DNA of 64,000 nt from Epiperipatus broadwayi. Lineage: Eukaryota; Onychophora; Udeonychophora; Euonychophora; Peripatidae. The position numbers and the translations under genes were made by a program. The notes below the pieces were generated by a model. That model was not told where the DNA came from. It saw only the letters and a program-made list of their open reading frames with translations, and did no database searches. How positions within the stretch are numbered: position 1 is the first letter of the stretch; every line of letters begins with the position of its first letter. Shown in pieces: positions 11,576 to 28,643 of the stretch. The DNA is taken from assembly GCA_028023455.1 (NCBI GenBank), contig JAQFVV010012396.1:23064750-23128749 (forward strand), written 5' to 3'.

Positions 11576-12535
11576 ACCAAATATACAATTTTAAAAATGG
11601 GGAATTTCTGCAGTTGAATAAATAAACAAATTAGTCAAAGCATTAGAAATCTAAGATGAGTTCAAAACAAATATAAAAATGTAAACATATTTTTCATTAT
11701 TAGCTTTTTCACACATTACAGTCATTACTTGGAAATTTCTAATTTTAATCTGTAAATTATGTATGATAAAACAGACTATGTATAAATCAAATGTTAGAAT
11801 AAAACTTAATGTAATCAATGTGTAAGTACTTACTATTTTTGTAATAGGTATAGTTTCTGTTAAAGTGATAGAAAATGAAATACAAGCTATTGATACTCCA
11901 AAAATATTTATGGTTTATTGTAAAAAGGGAAGCAGAAAAAAACATCAATAAGCATGAGGGAATGAAATTAATTGTCTATAAATATATGTTAGGAATTTTT
12001 AGTTTATGGATTAAGAGAATAGTATGAAATACAAATAAGAGCAATTCTTCTTCCTAGTGTTATTTACTTGCCAAATATTTACATATTATTTTAACTAGTA
12101 TCAGTATTAATTAACGTCCTTTAATTCCGTGAAGTCTCTACTTTATTTGTTTTTTTCATATATAAAAAAAAGATAGTTTAATATTTTCAGAAAATACATA
12201 ATAATAGATAGAGGAGAAATTGTTGTAATTTTAGAACAATAATGAATAGGTTTTAAAAATAGAATAAATACAAATGTTTAGACAATACAACACAATAAAA
12301 TGTAACTACATTTGTATGTTTTCCATGTAAGAATGAAAAATATTTAATTCTTTGAAATATATAAAATGATTATAAAAAACGTTAATTTTAAATTGTAATT
12401 TTTTTTTTTCTAAAATAATGTTTCCCTCATTTTAGACATCATTATATATTATAATTATTTAGCAACATAAATGTTCAGACTATCATTTCTTACTATAAAT
12501 ACTTATTTTGAAAACTTTTATTGTAAGATAAGCTA
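11576..12535. other. AT-rich, no gene seen
   Basis: No gene or repeat recognised. Confidence 0.5.
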
Positions 12536-12690
12536 AAAGTATTGGCTCAGTTGGTTAGAGCGTTACCTTAAATTTCAATAATCAAGAATCTAAGGACCCA
12601 GGTTTGAATCCCATGCTAGTACTGTCACTGGTCAGGCCAGCAACATCTGAAGAAGAGGGGAGAAAAATACCTCTCGAAACGTTGTGCATA
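12536..12690 (+). mobile_element. tRNA-derived SINE with hammerhead-like body
   Basis: The head has a textbook pol III A box (tggctcagttgg, 12543-12554) and B box (ggtttgaatcc, 12601-12611). The anticodon region does not fold as a functional tRNA. The body holds CTGAAGA (12647-12653), a hairpin agagg/cctct, and GAAACGTT (12676-12683). This resembles a hammerhead core with a short palindromic stem III (ACGU), but the base of stem II has an extra C and stem I is only about 3 bp, so it is probably inactive. Combination of a tRNA head and a hammerhead is known from the Sm-alpha SINE family of schistosomes. Confidence 0.75.
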
Positions 12691-12876
12691 TAATAACCTG
12701 TTTGCTGTGATATTACTAACAGTTAGTGCATATACTAACCTGTTTGCTGTGATATTATTAACATTTGTTTGCTGTGATATTACTAACAGTTGGTGCATAT
12801 ACTAACCTGTTTGCTGTGATATTACTAACAGTTGGTGCATATACTAACATGTTTGCTGTGATATTACTAACAGTTG
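12686..12876 (+). repeat. 42-bp tandem array
   Basis: About five units of acctgtttgctgtgatatta-ctaacagttggtgcatatacta, one shortened to about 29 bp. The array begins directly at the end of the SINE body, so it may be a SINE tail expansion. Confidence 0.85.
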
Positions 12877-13301
12877 AATGCATTTGGAATATTTAACTAA
12901 AAATTAAACTTTTCTAAGGATATTCAACACACATATTAGATGATGGAAATAGTCCAATATAAAAATACAATTAAGACTGATAGTTTAATCATATTCCATA
13001 ATACCACTTTTTTGCAAGATAGAGAGAGAGACTAGTTTTATTCACATTTAAACACATTATAGAAAGATGGCTATTTATTATTATTCAGCTCAATTTTTTT
13101 ACAATATTTTAGAAACACACACAATAAAATAGTTTTTGTTACTTTAAAAATAGATTACTTTTGACCTGAATGTAATTCAGACTTGCTATTAAAATTTTTA
13201 GATATCGAAAATTATTGAACATTTTACAACAAAATTTTTCAATCATGTTAACGATCAAAATAATGAAAAAATATGGAATTAATTATATAATCTCTTACAA
13301 T
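12877..13301. other. AT-rich, no gene seen
   Basis: No gene or repeat recognised apart from short simple runs. Confidence 0.5.
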
Positions 13302-13486
13302 ATATAGGGTATATGAGCACAGACTTTCACATGACCCACCACTCTCCATACTATCTCATAACACTGATACCCTTGAACACATGTATGTTGAAAAGATAAA
13401 TAATCACCAATATATGTATTTCATGCTAAACCAGCAATCATCAATTGGTCCAGATTACCATCTCTACACATATATGCTATAAGAGC

Positions 13487-13581
<95 letters not shown>

Positions 13582-13735
13582 TAGCCAAACTTCATACTTT
13601 AATGGACAGACTTTAATCTACTCCACACTCCAACTCTTCAATCGTCCATCCAATTGAAAATCTGATAATGGAATGCTCAGAGGCCACCCTGAGGCCGAGA
13701 TTCTTGTCACACCCATGTTGACCTAAAGTCAATGA
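13302..13735 (+). mobile_element. Foldback family A, single arm split by (TA)n
   Basis: One arm of family A runs from tatagggtatatgagcacag to the loop sequence cacacccatgttgacc. The arm is interrupted at the point where other copies read agatatatattaagatagac by about 90 bases of (TA)n (13488-13576), which has grown from a short internal TA run. The second arm is missing. Confidence 0.85.
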
Positions 13736-14224
13736 CCCCTTACATTAGAATAATCTCTAATGATTTTGTTGTTGAAAATTATCTATATTGATACCTCTAG
13801 AATAGATAATAGAAACATTTTTTAAGAAAACCTTTGAATTATTTATAACATATTTGTTTTAATCAAGACCTTACTTTCTTGCTCTGCAAAAAATTAATAT
13901 TTGAATACATTATTCTTTTTTAATAAAATTCTTTATATTTAATATGACTTCAAAAGTGATATAAGTACAGTGAATTAAAAATGAAGATGTATTTAGAAAG
14001 ATAATATTTTCACATGCTAATCGATTTTTTGGCTAAAATTTATTAAATAAATAATGCAAAATTAATTATGAAGCAAAAACTTAAAATTATATAATTTTTA
14101 TAATTTCTAAATTATTTCTCAAAATGTTCTCATACATTCTTCCTTTTTTTACTGCCTCTTTACATGTATACATATGAGAAGCAAATTTAATAGTTTCGAA
14201 TGAAATTTTAAACTTTATCATCAT
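13736..14224. other. AT-rich, no gene seen
   Basis: No gene or repeat recognised. Confidence 0.5.
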
Positions 14225-15235
14225 TACCTATTGTATAACATCAATTAATCAATCAATCAATCAATAGTGCTCTGTGTTATGGACAGTTTAAAATATCAAT
14301 CACAACCAATCTCAACTATTTCTCTATTGTGTTCTATTCATGTCTCAGATATTCAATTCTACATAATTCTTCTTATGATTTATATTTTTCAGCAAGAATA
14401 ATCTTGTCTATTCTTATTTCTATTCACTGTTCCCTCCAAAGTATCTTTCATTAAGCTATTCTTTATTTGTAAACTACATCCAATCCAGTTTCTCTTTATA
14501 TCTCTAGTTTCTTGAATCAAACTCCTTAAATAAACAAAATCATTTATTTTTTTCAAAATTTACTCATTTGTCATTTTAACTGTCCAATTTGCTTTCTCCA
14601 TTCTTCTCTACATCCATATCTCATAAGCCTCCAATCTGATCCTAATTTTTACTCATTATCCATGTTTCAGAACCATAGCACATAATTAATTTTTCTTTGA
14701 AAAGTCAACAAAATTTTTTTATCTTAATAAATACATCATTTTCCAATATTATTTTTTTAACTTTATCATTGCTTCTTTCAATGTTATTCGGCAAAGTATT
14801 TAACTATCTAAATCCATTCATCTGTTGAACTATCATATTACCAACATTAGTTTATATTTTTATGTATACTTTTCTATCTATAAACACAATCATTATTCTT
14901 CATTCCATGTTTTTATATATTCTTTCTCATTAATTCAGCATATTCCAGAAATCCTTTTCATTCTTAGCTGTAATAGTCATATTCTTTACATGTATTATAC
15001 ATTTTATTATTCTACCACCAGTCTAAATATTTATCTATCATATTTTTAAAATAAATATTAAAAGTACAAGTGACATGTAGCATCATTATCTAAGTATTAT
15101 TCCAATACTCACTTCTTCTTTCTCATTATTCTTCAATATTATATTAATTCTTTGTCCAATATATATAATCCAAATCATCTTATCTCCTTCAAAAATACTC
15201 TTTTTTAAAGATGGGTTTCTGTTTATTCCAGATTA
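14225..15235 (-). pseudogene. Decayed LINE reverse transcriptase, C-terminal half
   Basis: Read on the minus strand, with several frame changes and stops, the order of recognisable pieces is: an IYIGQRINIILKN-like segment followed by KEEVSIG (upstream of the usual RQG motif, itself lost), then the thumb piece CYGSETWIMSK, then RLEAYEIWMYRRMEKANWT, TNE, and finally TLEGTVNRNKNRQ near 14400. This is the C-terminal pattern of non-LTR retrotransposon proteins (YGSExW, YRR, WxD/V, xxTNEE, GRxR). No endonuclease or RT catalytic box survives. It differs from the other two LINE types in the window. Confidence 0.6.
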
Positions 15236-16839
15236 CTCTAACTTGTAAAAAAAAAATATTTTTTATATTAAATAAGTTTTAAATATAACTTTTTTTTTGA
15301 TTTTCTGATAATCTCAGAACATGTCATGTTGCAAAATAGCCATAAAAACTTCATATATAAATAGCTTTCAAATATCTATTTTCTAAAGTAACAATTACAT
15401 ATTGACAAATCATAATCTCAGAGATAAAAGCACATTCCTCATATTGAAAGATTATCACAGTATTTAAAATATTGGACCAACTACTTTTACTATTTCAGGT
15501 AAGCTAAAGATTTAATTTGAATCTCCATATCAAAATGACAGTTTGAATATGTATGTATACACACATAGTTATTTTTAACTATATATAACTAAAGACTAAA
15601 CTATTCTATTTTCAGGCTATGAATTAATAAAATGGATCAATTCTATTTTAAATTCTTGTTAAATAAACAGAGTATTAGAATATTATTCATTCATAGCCAG
15701 AAGTAGAATCATTTACCATTTAATTACATTAACAGATGATATCATTGAAATATTTTAGTACATGAAAATATAAACGTTTCCTTATATTTATACATACATA
15801 ATGAGATTGGCATTTATTTACTCTTACAGCTTAAATTTATTCACTTTCAAATAAAAACTATATAGTATTTAGTCTGTTATTGTATGTGACACCTTTATAA
15901 AAATCACACAAGGTGATGACAATTTTTAGCGCATTCTATAAAATTCTCAACATCAAATTATAAATATTTTTTAACATTATAAATATAAATTCTACTCCTT
16001 TATCATGATTATGAAATAAAATTATCTGAAAATAAATTTATGGCTGACTTGGTTGCATATCTAAAAAATAATGATTAATAATTATGATCAATAAGTTTGA
16101 TATGGTTAAATTACATATATTATAGATTTCCTGAATAAGATTTTTTTATTAAGTGCTGTTCTCAGGCTAGACACTCTCCACAGGTGATAGATAATGAAAT
16201 GGTCTTTAGATATGAAAGCTAATTGTGAATATTAAATAAACAGTGCATGGTCAAGAAGTCCAGCTGCCTTGTAAGACAGGATGTTGATTCATCACAAACT
16301 AGGTACTATTATTATTATTTTTTTCTGTTCACCTCTGTTCTTTCTTCAGACACTTCAGTTATTGATTCATTCATCTTGAGTCTCTCATGCAATCTAACAT
16401 TTTATAAGAACAGTAACAATGGGATTGTATATCTGACATTTTTATCCTTTTCCTACACACAACATTTTTGAACTCAATACTCTTTTTTTCTTCATTTTCT
16501 ATTTTTTAAATTTAATCTGAGATCTCAAGTATTAAAAAAGCAAGAATGGGAATATGATTAGAAAACTATCAATACTTAACTGTGATATTTGTTTAAGTTA
16601 TATGATTTAAGTGAGATAGAATGTTCAGCTACTAAGTTTGCATATGAATCGATTTGCTTCCCACAGAAATGTAAGGACCTATAATATGTTGTCTAAAATA
16701 TATTGTCTCACACAGACTTGCTCAGTGTCCCACTAAATTATTATTTATTTTAGTGGCTGAAGTAATAATAATAGTAATAATAATATCAGTAGTGGTGGTA
16801 AAAAAATATGCAGTAATAATACTACAGATAAGATTGATG
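15236..16839. other. AT-rich, no gene recognised
   Basis: No supported gene. A small less AT-rich patch near 16140-16300 has no recognisable content. Confidence 0.45.
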
Positions 16840-21949
<5,110 letters not shown>

Positions 21950-21950
<1 letters not shown>

Positions 21951-22560
21951 ACAGACTCAGCAATGGCTACTAATTTAAAAAATCCACAAACCAACAAATT
22001 TGCAATGGCTACCAACTGATAACAGGATTAAAATCTTATCAAAAGAATGTAATCAAAAACAGTGGATGAATTCCAACAACAGATATAGCTGGCAGATATA
22101 AAAACTAATTAACAAAATGACAACAGGTCATCACATAAATAGTCTGGTTTTTCATCATTCAAGCAGTTGAGTTCACAATCAGATTAAATCAATCAGTCTA
22201 TCAGTTCTTCAACCAGTTCAGACAATCAGTCAATCAATCAGTAAGTTATTACAGTCAGTCTATATCATGTATCCAGAATCAGTGTTTACCAGGACAATGC
22301 AGTGTTAACAGTCATTGGAAGCATATGGGCTTGCTCCATCCTGAGTCCAATGGAACCAGCGGCCTGCCTGATAAAAGTGATGTCTGCCTAACAACTTGAA
22401 AACTTCCAGGAATGTCTAACTGTCTTAAAGAATAATGACATGAAATAGTAAGCAAAGGAACCTCCACAAAACCTTGAATCCAACTGGTTGAAAAATTTTC
22501 ACGTGAAGCAGCAACCAGCAAGAAATCAACATCCAAAATTCTATAGATAATGAATAACTT
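21950..22560. other. Less AT-rich unknown sequence with cagtcaatca runs
   Basis: More complex than its surroundings, with short degenerate iterations of the type caatcagt (22180-22250) and a minus-strand open frame of 74 codons (22312-22536). No domain is recognised. It could be an LTR or another element end, but no partner copy is in the window. Confidence 0.3.
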
Positions 22561-24160
22561 TTCTTATTTCTTTTCTGATAATAATGTAGCCATTGCTAAT
22601 CTTGAAGCCTCCTAGAATCAGTTAATAAACGAACTCTATAACCACATAAATGAACTATTGATGTGCATGTTTTGAATGCTTATAATTATTCTAATGCTGA
22701 ATTATATTACTATTGTATATCTTATTATAATATGTGTTTTCCTGAGGTTATCATGAATCGTTGTTTATATTTAATTGAGAAAATTTATAAGTAGTTTAAA
22801 AATTATAATCATAAATACTTCATTAAAATAAATTATCTTTAAACTTAATGCTTGTCAATCAATTCTTTTACCACTAATTAAAGTAGTAGTCCTTTTGATT
22901 GAGCTAGAGGAGATACCTTAGGTGCTGAATTAGTTTGCCAATTATTCAAAGTGTGTCATTTATCTTTGGGTAACTGACTGGCACCCAGAGTTTACTCCAA
23001 AACAAAAAAGTGCTTTGAATGATAGCTATTGAATTTTGCAGCTGAGAAAAACTGTGAGCTTCAAATGTGGTCACAGTTATATATTTTTATATATAACTCT
23101 GGCTTGGAAACAGGTGCTTTCTGGGCATTATTCTTCTCTAAGAAGCCATGGTGGTGCAATATTTAAATTCCTTGGTGTAGATCACATATATTAAGAATAA
23201 ACAATTGTATCATATTTTTGTATAAAAGTTTTACAATATTGTTTCACAAATTATTTTATTTAAAGAGTCAAAAGTGAATATAGATTTTGTTTCCTACCCA
23301 CAAGTGATCTATAAAACACCCCACCCAGTTCCCTATTATCTTCCATAAAATTATCATAGTTTTTTGTCAAGTTTTGAATGAAATTATCACTGATAGGAAA
23401 TTACTTGCTTATTCAGACACTTAAAATTATACTTTGAAACGTTTAGATAGACAATAATAATTTTATAAAAATTGCAACTTTAAATATGAAACAAAAAATA
23501 ATAATTAACTTCTTAATTCTCACTCTCTAGACTCATTGAACAGCACTATTTATACTTTTCTATCTAGTAATCTCATTGGTTAATCCTATTTCTTAACACA
23601 TATTAATTTACATATAAATTAAATTATTTCTCTGCAAAATACTTTTTTTAATACTATGACTCATCATTTTAAATATTATATTAAAAATATTTAATTCCTA
23701 AAATATTAAATACCTTTATTTAATATATTTAAAGCAATTAACTTGAAATATTAATTTTAAAGTAAAAAGATTATTTAAACAATACAATAAATGTAATTGC
23801 TACTTTTAAAATATTAATTGCAACATTTAAATGTTACTAATTTTTACTAACAAACTACAAATCAATATTTTTTTGTCTACAAACAGTAAAACTCACAAAC
23901 TAACACAAACACCTTTAAGACATGTGACACTTTCAAAACATTCTAGAATAATATTTAATTATTTATTATTTAAATAATAACTTAAGCAAATAATTATTTA
24001 AAATACATTAAATAATATTTAATATTGAATTAAACTATTGTTTTAATATTATATCAGTTAAATATAATAAACATTAATTTTATCTCTTAAATAATATGTA
24101 TTATATTATTTAAATTACACTAAAATAAATTCAAAATATTTAAAATCTCTTTATAAACTT
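22561..24160. other. AT-rich, no gene recognised
   Basis: The patch 22890-23165 is less AT-rich (contains tgactggcacccagagttta) but shows no long frame. The rest is low complexity. Confidence 0.45.
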
Positions 24161-24262
24161 CCTATTTAGTTAGCCGAAAGGTCATCGCATCGGCCTTGCA
24201 AGCAAGTAGTTGGTTGCAGACAGTTGTGGGTTCACATCTCGGCCGATGCTATGACATATGGG
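24161..24262 (+). mobile_element. tRNA-derived SINE, copy 1
   Basis: Shows an A-box-like start (tagccgaaagg), a variable-arm region shared with the minus-strand copy at 29190-29292 (agcaagtagttggttgcaga), a B box (gggttcacatctc, 24228-24240) and the end ggccgatgctatgacatatg. The long spacing between A and B boxes suits derivation from a class II (Leu/Ser type) tRNA. No clear target-site duplication is seen here. Confidence 0.75.
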
Positions 24263-24300
24263 GGAAAAAAATCTATGCTACTTATAAAATCACTTTAAAT

Positions 24301-24459
24301 TAGTATAAACTATTGCATGCTAGCCAAATATTTTTTTTTTACTTTGAGGGAACATATATATATATATATATATACGAGTCTGTTTGCGTGTGGAGTGCAA
24401 TTGTCCTCAGCTTTGAAGACAATTCTGCTACACATGCAAATGGACTAGTATAAACTATT
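24301..24459. mobile_element. 131-bp insertion with 14-bp target duplication
   Basis: tagtataaactatt occurs at 24301-24314 and again at 24446-24459, exactly flanking a 131-bp insert (24315-24445). The insert has a run of ten T after its start, a (TA)n run and a small hairpin attgtc/gacaat. Read on the minus strand it ends in a (TA)n then an A run, as a short retroposon would. The family is not recognised. Confidence 0.7.
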
Positions 24460-24599
24460 ATAAATTTAATTTTTTAAAAAAAAACTGGCTATATTTTAAA
24501 CTCTATTTAAAATGATTGTAATAAATACATGGGCACAATATATATATATATATGATAAACAAAAATGCAAGTTAAAAAACTTGCTAACGCTTGTATTTA
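24460..24599. other. AT-rich spacer with small hairpin
   Basis: Holds a short (TA)n run and the perfect small hairpin gcaagttaaaaaacttgc (24567-24584). Confidence 0.6.
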
Positions 24600-24859
24600 T
24601 GTCCACAGATGGCGTCCTACCAAAAACACCTATCAAGCGTATATTTCGTTTACATAAACGTCAGAGTAGTTAGTATTCACTATCTCTAACTATAATTATA
24701 GTTAGAGATAGTGAATACTAACTACTCTGACGTTTATGTAAACGAAATATACGCTTGATAGGTGTTTTTGGTAGTTAGAGATAGTGAATACTAACTACTC
24801 TGACGTTTATGTAAACGAAATATACGCTTGATAGGTGTTTTTGGTAGGACGCCATCTGT

Positions 24860-24864
<5 letters not shown>
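24600..24864. mobile_element. Young palindromic element with duplicated arm
   Basis: A perfect palindrome of 158 bp spans 24617-24774 (centre in tataattata at 24691-24700). Bases 24702-24774 (73 bp) are then repeated exactly at 24775-24847. The outer ends, tgtccacagatggcgtc (24600-24616) and its exact complement (24848-24864), close the structure. So a full inverted repeat of about 96-bp arms has gained one exact extra copy of most of its right arm. No mismatches are visible, so it is very recent. It has no coding capacity; it behaves like a miniature foldback element inserted at (TA)n. Confidence 0.85.

Positions 24865-24897
<33 letters not shown>
24864..24897. repeat. (TA)n microsatellite
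   Basis: Short TA run between the palindrome and the LINE remnant. Confidence 0.95.
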
Positions 24898-24901
<4 letters not shown>

Positions 24902-26130
24902 AAAAATAGGTCAGTTAGTGAAAGAGAAATGCATGGTTTCTGGAATTGATGTAAAGTCTAATTTAATGTCTTCTGTTGTTGGAAATCCTCATTGCATCAA
25001 TGAAAATTTAATGATCTTAAAACTTGTCTTGCATAATGTTATTAGGACTCATTTTATTAGTGACTATGCTCCAATCTTGGATTCAGAAAATTCAAAGAAG
25101 GAAAGTGTTTATTTCTTATTAAATAACATTATTACATCAATACCATTAAAAAATCAAAATTTTCTCTTTAGAAACTTTAATGCATGTGTTGTTCCAAATA
25201 TTAGACTTTGACCAAAAGTTATTGGAAATAATGGTATTGGTGCTATAAATTCAAATGGTTTATTATTAAATTTGTGCACAACATATGGATCGACTATCAC
25301 AAATAATTTGCTTAAACAGAAAAGTTTCTGCAAAGAATCATTGATGCATTTATGCTAAAAATAATGACATTTAATAGATCACATTATAGTTAGGAGTCAG
25401 AATACAAGTGAATCTTACATTACAAGAGCACTTATAAGCACAGATTTTTGGACAGATTATAGATTTATATGTTCCAAAATTAAAATGATAGCTGCATTAA
25501 AAAATAGATATTCAAAATACATTCTCAAGAAAATTGATAAATATATATATTCTTTCAGAAAATCTGCTATACATACTAAATTTGAACAGCTATCAAACAT
25601 TAAAATTGCTAATTTGGATTTTCAGGACTATCATGTTACTGAAGCATTGAATTCTGTTAAGGAGTGTTATGGTTGCAAGTAAATCTATTTGTGGTTTACT
25701 AAAAAGAAGAACCCAAGACTTTTTGACAATGATGATATTATTAGTGATTTAATTAAAAAGAAGCATGTGGTATTCTCTGCTTGAAAAAGAATAGATTAAC
25801 TGATGAATGTCATAATAAATGTAAAGATCTGAAGGCAAAATTTCAGTGGCAGAGAAAAAAACTTAAAAATGATTGTAGGATTAAAACAACAAAGAAAATA
25901 CTTACATTCACTAACTGTTGTTATTCTAGATCTTTTTTACTATAGTGAAAGCAACAAATGGACCTGAAAAAGGGTACCACAATCATATTAAATCCAGAAA
26001 TGACCCTCTTTATATGTTGACAATGATATTTTGAACAGTTAGAAAGAGTATTTTCCTTATCTTTTGAATAATTATACAAGAGTTGATATGATGACTTTTA
26101 ATGATGTATCCATTTTATCTATTCAAGAAT
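24898..26130 (+). pseudogene. Decayed LINE, endonuclease part and start of RT
   Basis: Pieces in order: endonuclease segment with HFISDYAPILD and the GDFNA box changed to RNFNA (about 25165-25185); GIGAINSNGLLLNLC (about 25240); HLIDHIIVRSQ (about 25371) and FWTDYRF (about 25450); a linker with HVTEALNSVKE; then LNRW-like KEYFPYLLNNY near 26045-26080 that precedes the RT. Several stops and frame changes are present. This is the usual order for a widespread animal LINE family (SETR / DFNARVG / HLIDYVI / WTDHRL). The gene is broken near 26130, where Penelope-type sequence takes over, and resumes at 27828. Confidence 0.7.
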
Positions 26131-27530
26131 ATTTTCAAATGCCAAAATCCATAAAGAAGGTGTGCCTTTAAGGTTGATGATTGACTTTGGTGGAGTACAC
26201 TACTATAAAGCAGCCAAGATCATAAATAAGTGGATCACACAAACTACTGGATATGGAGAGTATGCTGTCAAATCATCATTTGATTTTGTTGAGAAATTGA
26301 AGAATGTACATCCAGAGCAACACACAAGGATAACTGCACTTGATGTAGCAGAGCTTTACGGATCGATTGATAGATCCAAATCAATCATTGTGGTAAAAAA
26401 TCACTCATTAATTATGGAATGGATCTTGAGTGGGTTAAGTTTGTTGTTGCTTTGCTGGAATGGATGAAGAAATATTTATGCAGTTTTCAATAATGAATGG
26501 TATCATATGCTCAACAGTTGGCCGATGGGTCTCCCAATGAGCAGTATCATCGCCAATCTTATGATGAATGTGTATGAACGGATTATTGTGCCTAGATATA
26601 TTAACAATGGATTAGTTCTGTATGCTAGGTATGTGGATGATATCTTTACAGGCACCCCAGAGGAAACCATGGACAATATTAAAGCTGACTTTATAGCAGC
26701 ATCAGGCCTTAACATAAATGTAAGTCAGGAAGAAGCATCAAACAGTATTAAATATTTGGACCTACAAGTAATGATTGAGGCAGATCACTTTTATTATAAA
26801 ATGAACATTAAGCCTATTAGCATGAGAGGCCATATACATTACTCATCAAATACACCAGATATACATAAATTTGCTGGGCTCAAATCATTTTTACATAGAA
26901 ATAACTGTTTGTGTAGTTTTGAAGATGACAAAAAAAGCAACATTGAAATTTATAGAAATGAGCTCATTAAGGCACAATATAATCAGCAAGCCATTGATAA
27001 TATAATTGAGAAATTTAAAAGAAGGCCCAATCACATGGTTAAGCAAGATAAACTGGAAATTTTGCTTCCATATATCTGAAATATTTATTGAAAAATGCGG
27101 ACGATCTTTTGCTCGGAGTTCTGTGTGTGTTTTTGTTCGCCCCCTAATTTGAATAGGTGTTTAAACAATATCAAAGATTATATTCTTCTGGTGCATGCAC
27201 AGCAGGCGGTCTACAAAATTGCATGTAGTGGAAACAACTGCCAGGCTGGGGGAGACGAAGGCATCTGTTCAAGTTAGATTATCCCAACATGTGTAATCAT
27301 ACAATAGGGTTTTATCTGATTCATCCCACCCTTCAATTTTTGTACAGCATGCAATAGCTGTGGGTCATTCATGCAGACCAGATGGACCTAGAGTATTATA
27401 TAGGAAGCACAGTGATTTGTGAAGAAAGATTAAGGAGGCGTGTTTCATCATTTCGGATGAGCATGCATTAAACAAAAAAAAGTCGTTTTACACCTTGTCA
27501 AAGAAATGGTGAGTGGAAGCGCTCTGATTC
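26131..27530 (+). mobile_element. Penelope-like element 1, RT and GIY-YIG pseudogene
   Basis: Begins with the Penelope motif KIHKEGVPLRLMIDF (26138-26190, one frame ahead of the surrounding open frame). The RT continues with GEYAVKSSFDFVEKL, SWPMGLPMSSIIANLMMNVY and the catalytic box YVDD (26630-26641), then YLDLQV. Frame changes occur near 26430-26470 and after 27079. At 27200-27460 the GIY-YIG nuclease is recognisable as YKIACSGNNCQA followed, in another frame, by ETKASVQVRLSQHV; the YVG between them is lost. Penelope elements combine this RT type with a C-terminal GIY-YIG nuclease. The copy is 5' truncated and inactive. Its 3' tail probably runs on to about 27825. Confidence 0.82.
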
Positions 27531-27827
27531 TAATTTACATATTCACCTAGTTTAGTTCGAATATTTGCATATCAGTATATCGTTGGAAAATGATAAGTGT
27601 TTTTGTACTTCTTGATAATGAAGGATAAGCCTTTGAAAACATTCGGAGAATTAATAAATTGTTGATATTAGTCATAGAATGATTCAAGATAATTTTTCTT
27701 ATATCATATCCGAATTATAATTTATAATTAATGTGTGCATTTTTAATTCTAACATATTAAAGTTTTATATTTGTATCTATAACACACAGTTATTTTGTTT
27801 TATTTATCTACTCATGTGCATTTAATT
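27531..27827. other. AT-rich tail between Penelope and LINE
   Basis: No coding signal; most likely the untranslated end of the inserted Penelope-like element. Confidence 0.4.
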
Positions 27828-28643
27828 AAAGTCATCCAGCTTAATAAAGTTCAAACAACTTTTTGTAATCTTATAAATGGAAAAGCTGCAGTTCTTGATA
27901 AAATACGTGAAGAAGTTTTAAAATATAGTGATATCTTAGCTTCAAAATATTGGAAATTTTTTTAGGCATATCTCGATCTATGAAGCTGTGCCATCCAATT
28001 TTAAGGGTGTTTTTAATATTAGGTAAAGATTGTGGTAATTATTGTGGAATATAGTTATTATCCACTATAGCTGCAGAATTTTTATGAATTTTGTTAAATA
28101 GTTTACTTTCATTTATAAATGAATGGTTACCAATGACTTGATGTGGGTTTTTGGAATCAAAAAGCCCTATAGATATGGCATGATTTTTGTTGCCAGGCAA
28201 ATGCAAAAAAATTTGTCATAAATAAAGGAATGATTTATATATTGCTTTTATTTGATTTGGTCAATGCATTTGATTCAGTTAATGAGACAGGTCTACAGCA
28301 TTGTTTGAAATTACTTTGTTGTTCAAAATATTCATATCATACAGATTCTATATGATAGAATGAGAAGAAGTGTTATGACTAAGATAAAAAAATTGGAGGA
28401 ATTTGAAATGAAAATTGGATTATACAAAGAATATATACTTGCTCCAATATAGTTTTCAATTTTTATGACAGTGATTTTTGGATTGGTTGTAGATGTTTTA
28501 ATCAGACAGGAATTATGGTCTGATACAGGCTTGATGGTGAAATTTTTAATTTGAATCAGTTAAAAACAAAAGAAAAGAAATTTATCTTTTTCAGTTCTGA
28601 ATTTATACGATGATGATTATTCAGTTCAAAAACTAATTTACAG
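27828..28643 (+). pseudogene. Decayed LINE continued: RT palm
   Basis: Resumes with the KQL-type segment LNKVQTTFCNLINGKAAVLD, then KIREEVLKYSDILASKYW, MIFVARQMQKNL (about 28175), the F-x-DL-x-K-AFD region read as LIWSMHLIQL, then LAPI-FSIFMTVIF (QGCVLAPTLFS in intact relatives, about 28440-28475), and a YADD-like box read as LYDDDY (about 28605-28622). Many frame changes. The order and spacing continue the LINE interrupted at 26130. Confidence 0.65.

Noticed and set aside
12543-12611. Functional tRNA gene
   Set aside because: The region between the boxes does not fold as an anticodon arm and the sequence continues into a SINE body.
24161-24262. Functional tRNA gene
   Set aside because: A/B boxes are present but no acceptor stem or proper anticodon arm can be formed; it matches a dispersed SINE instead.
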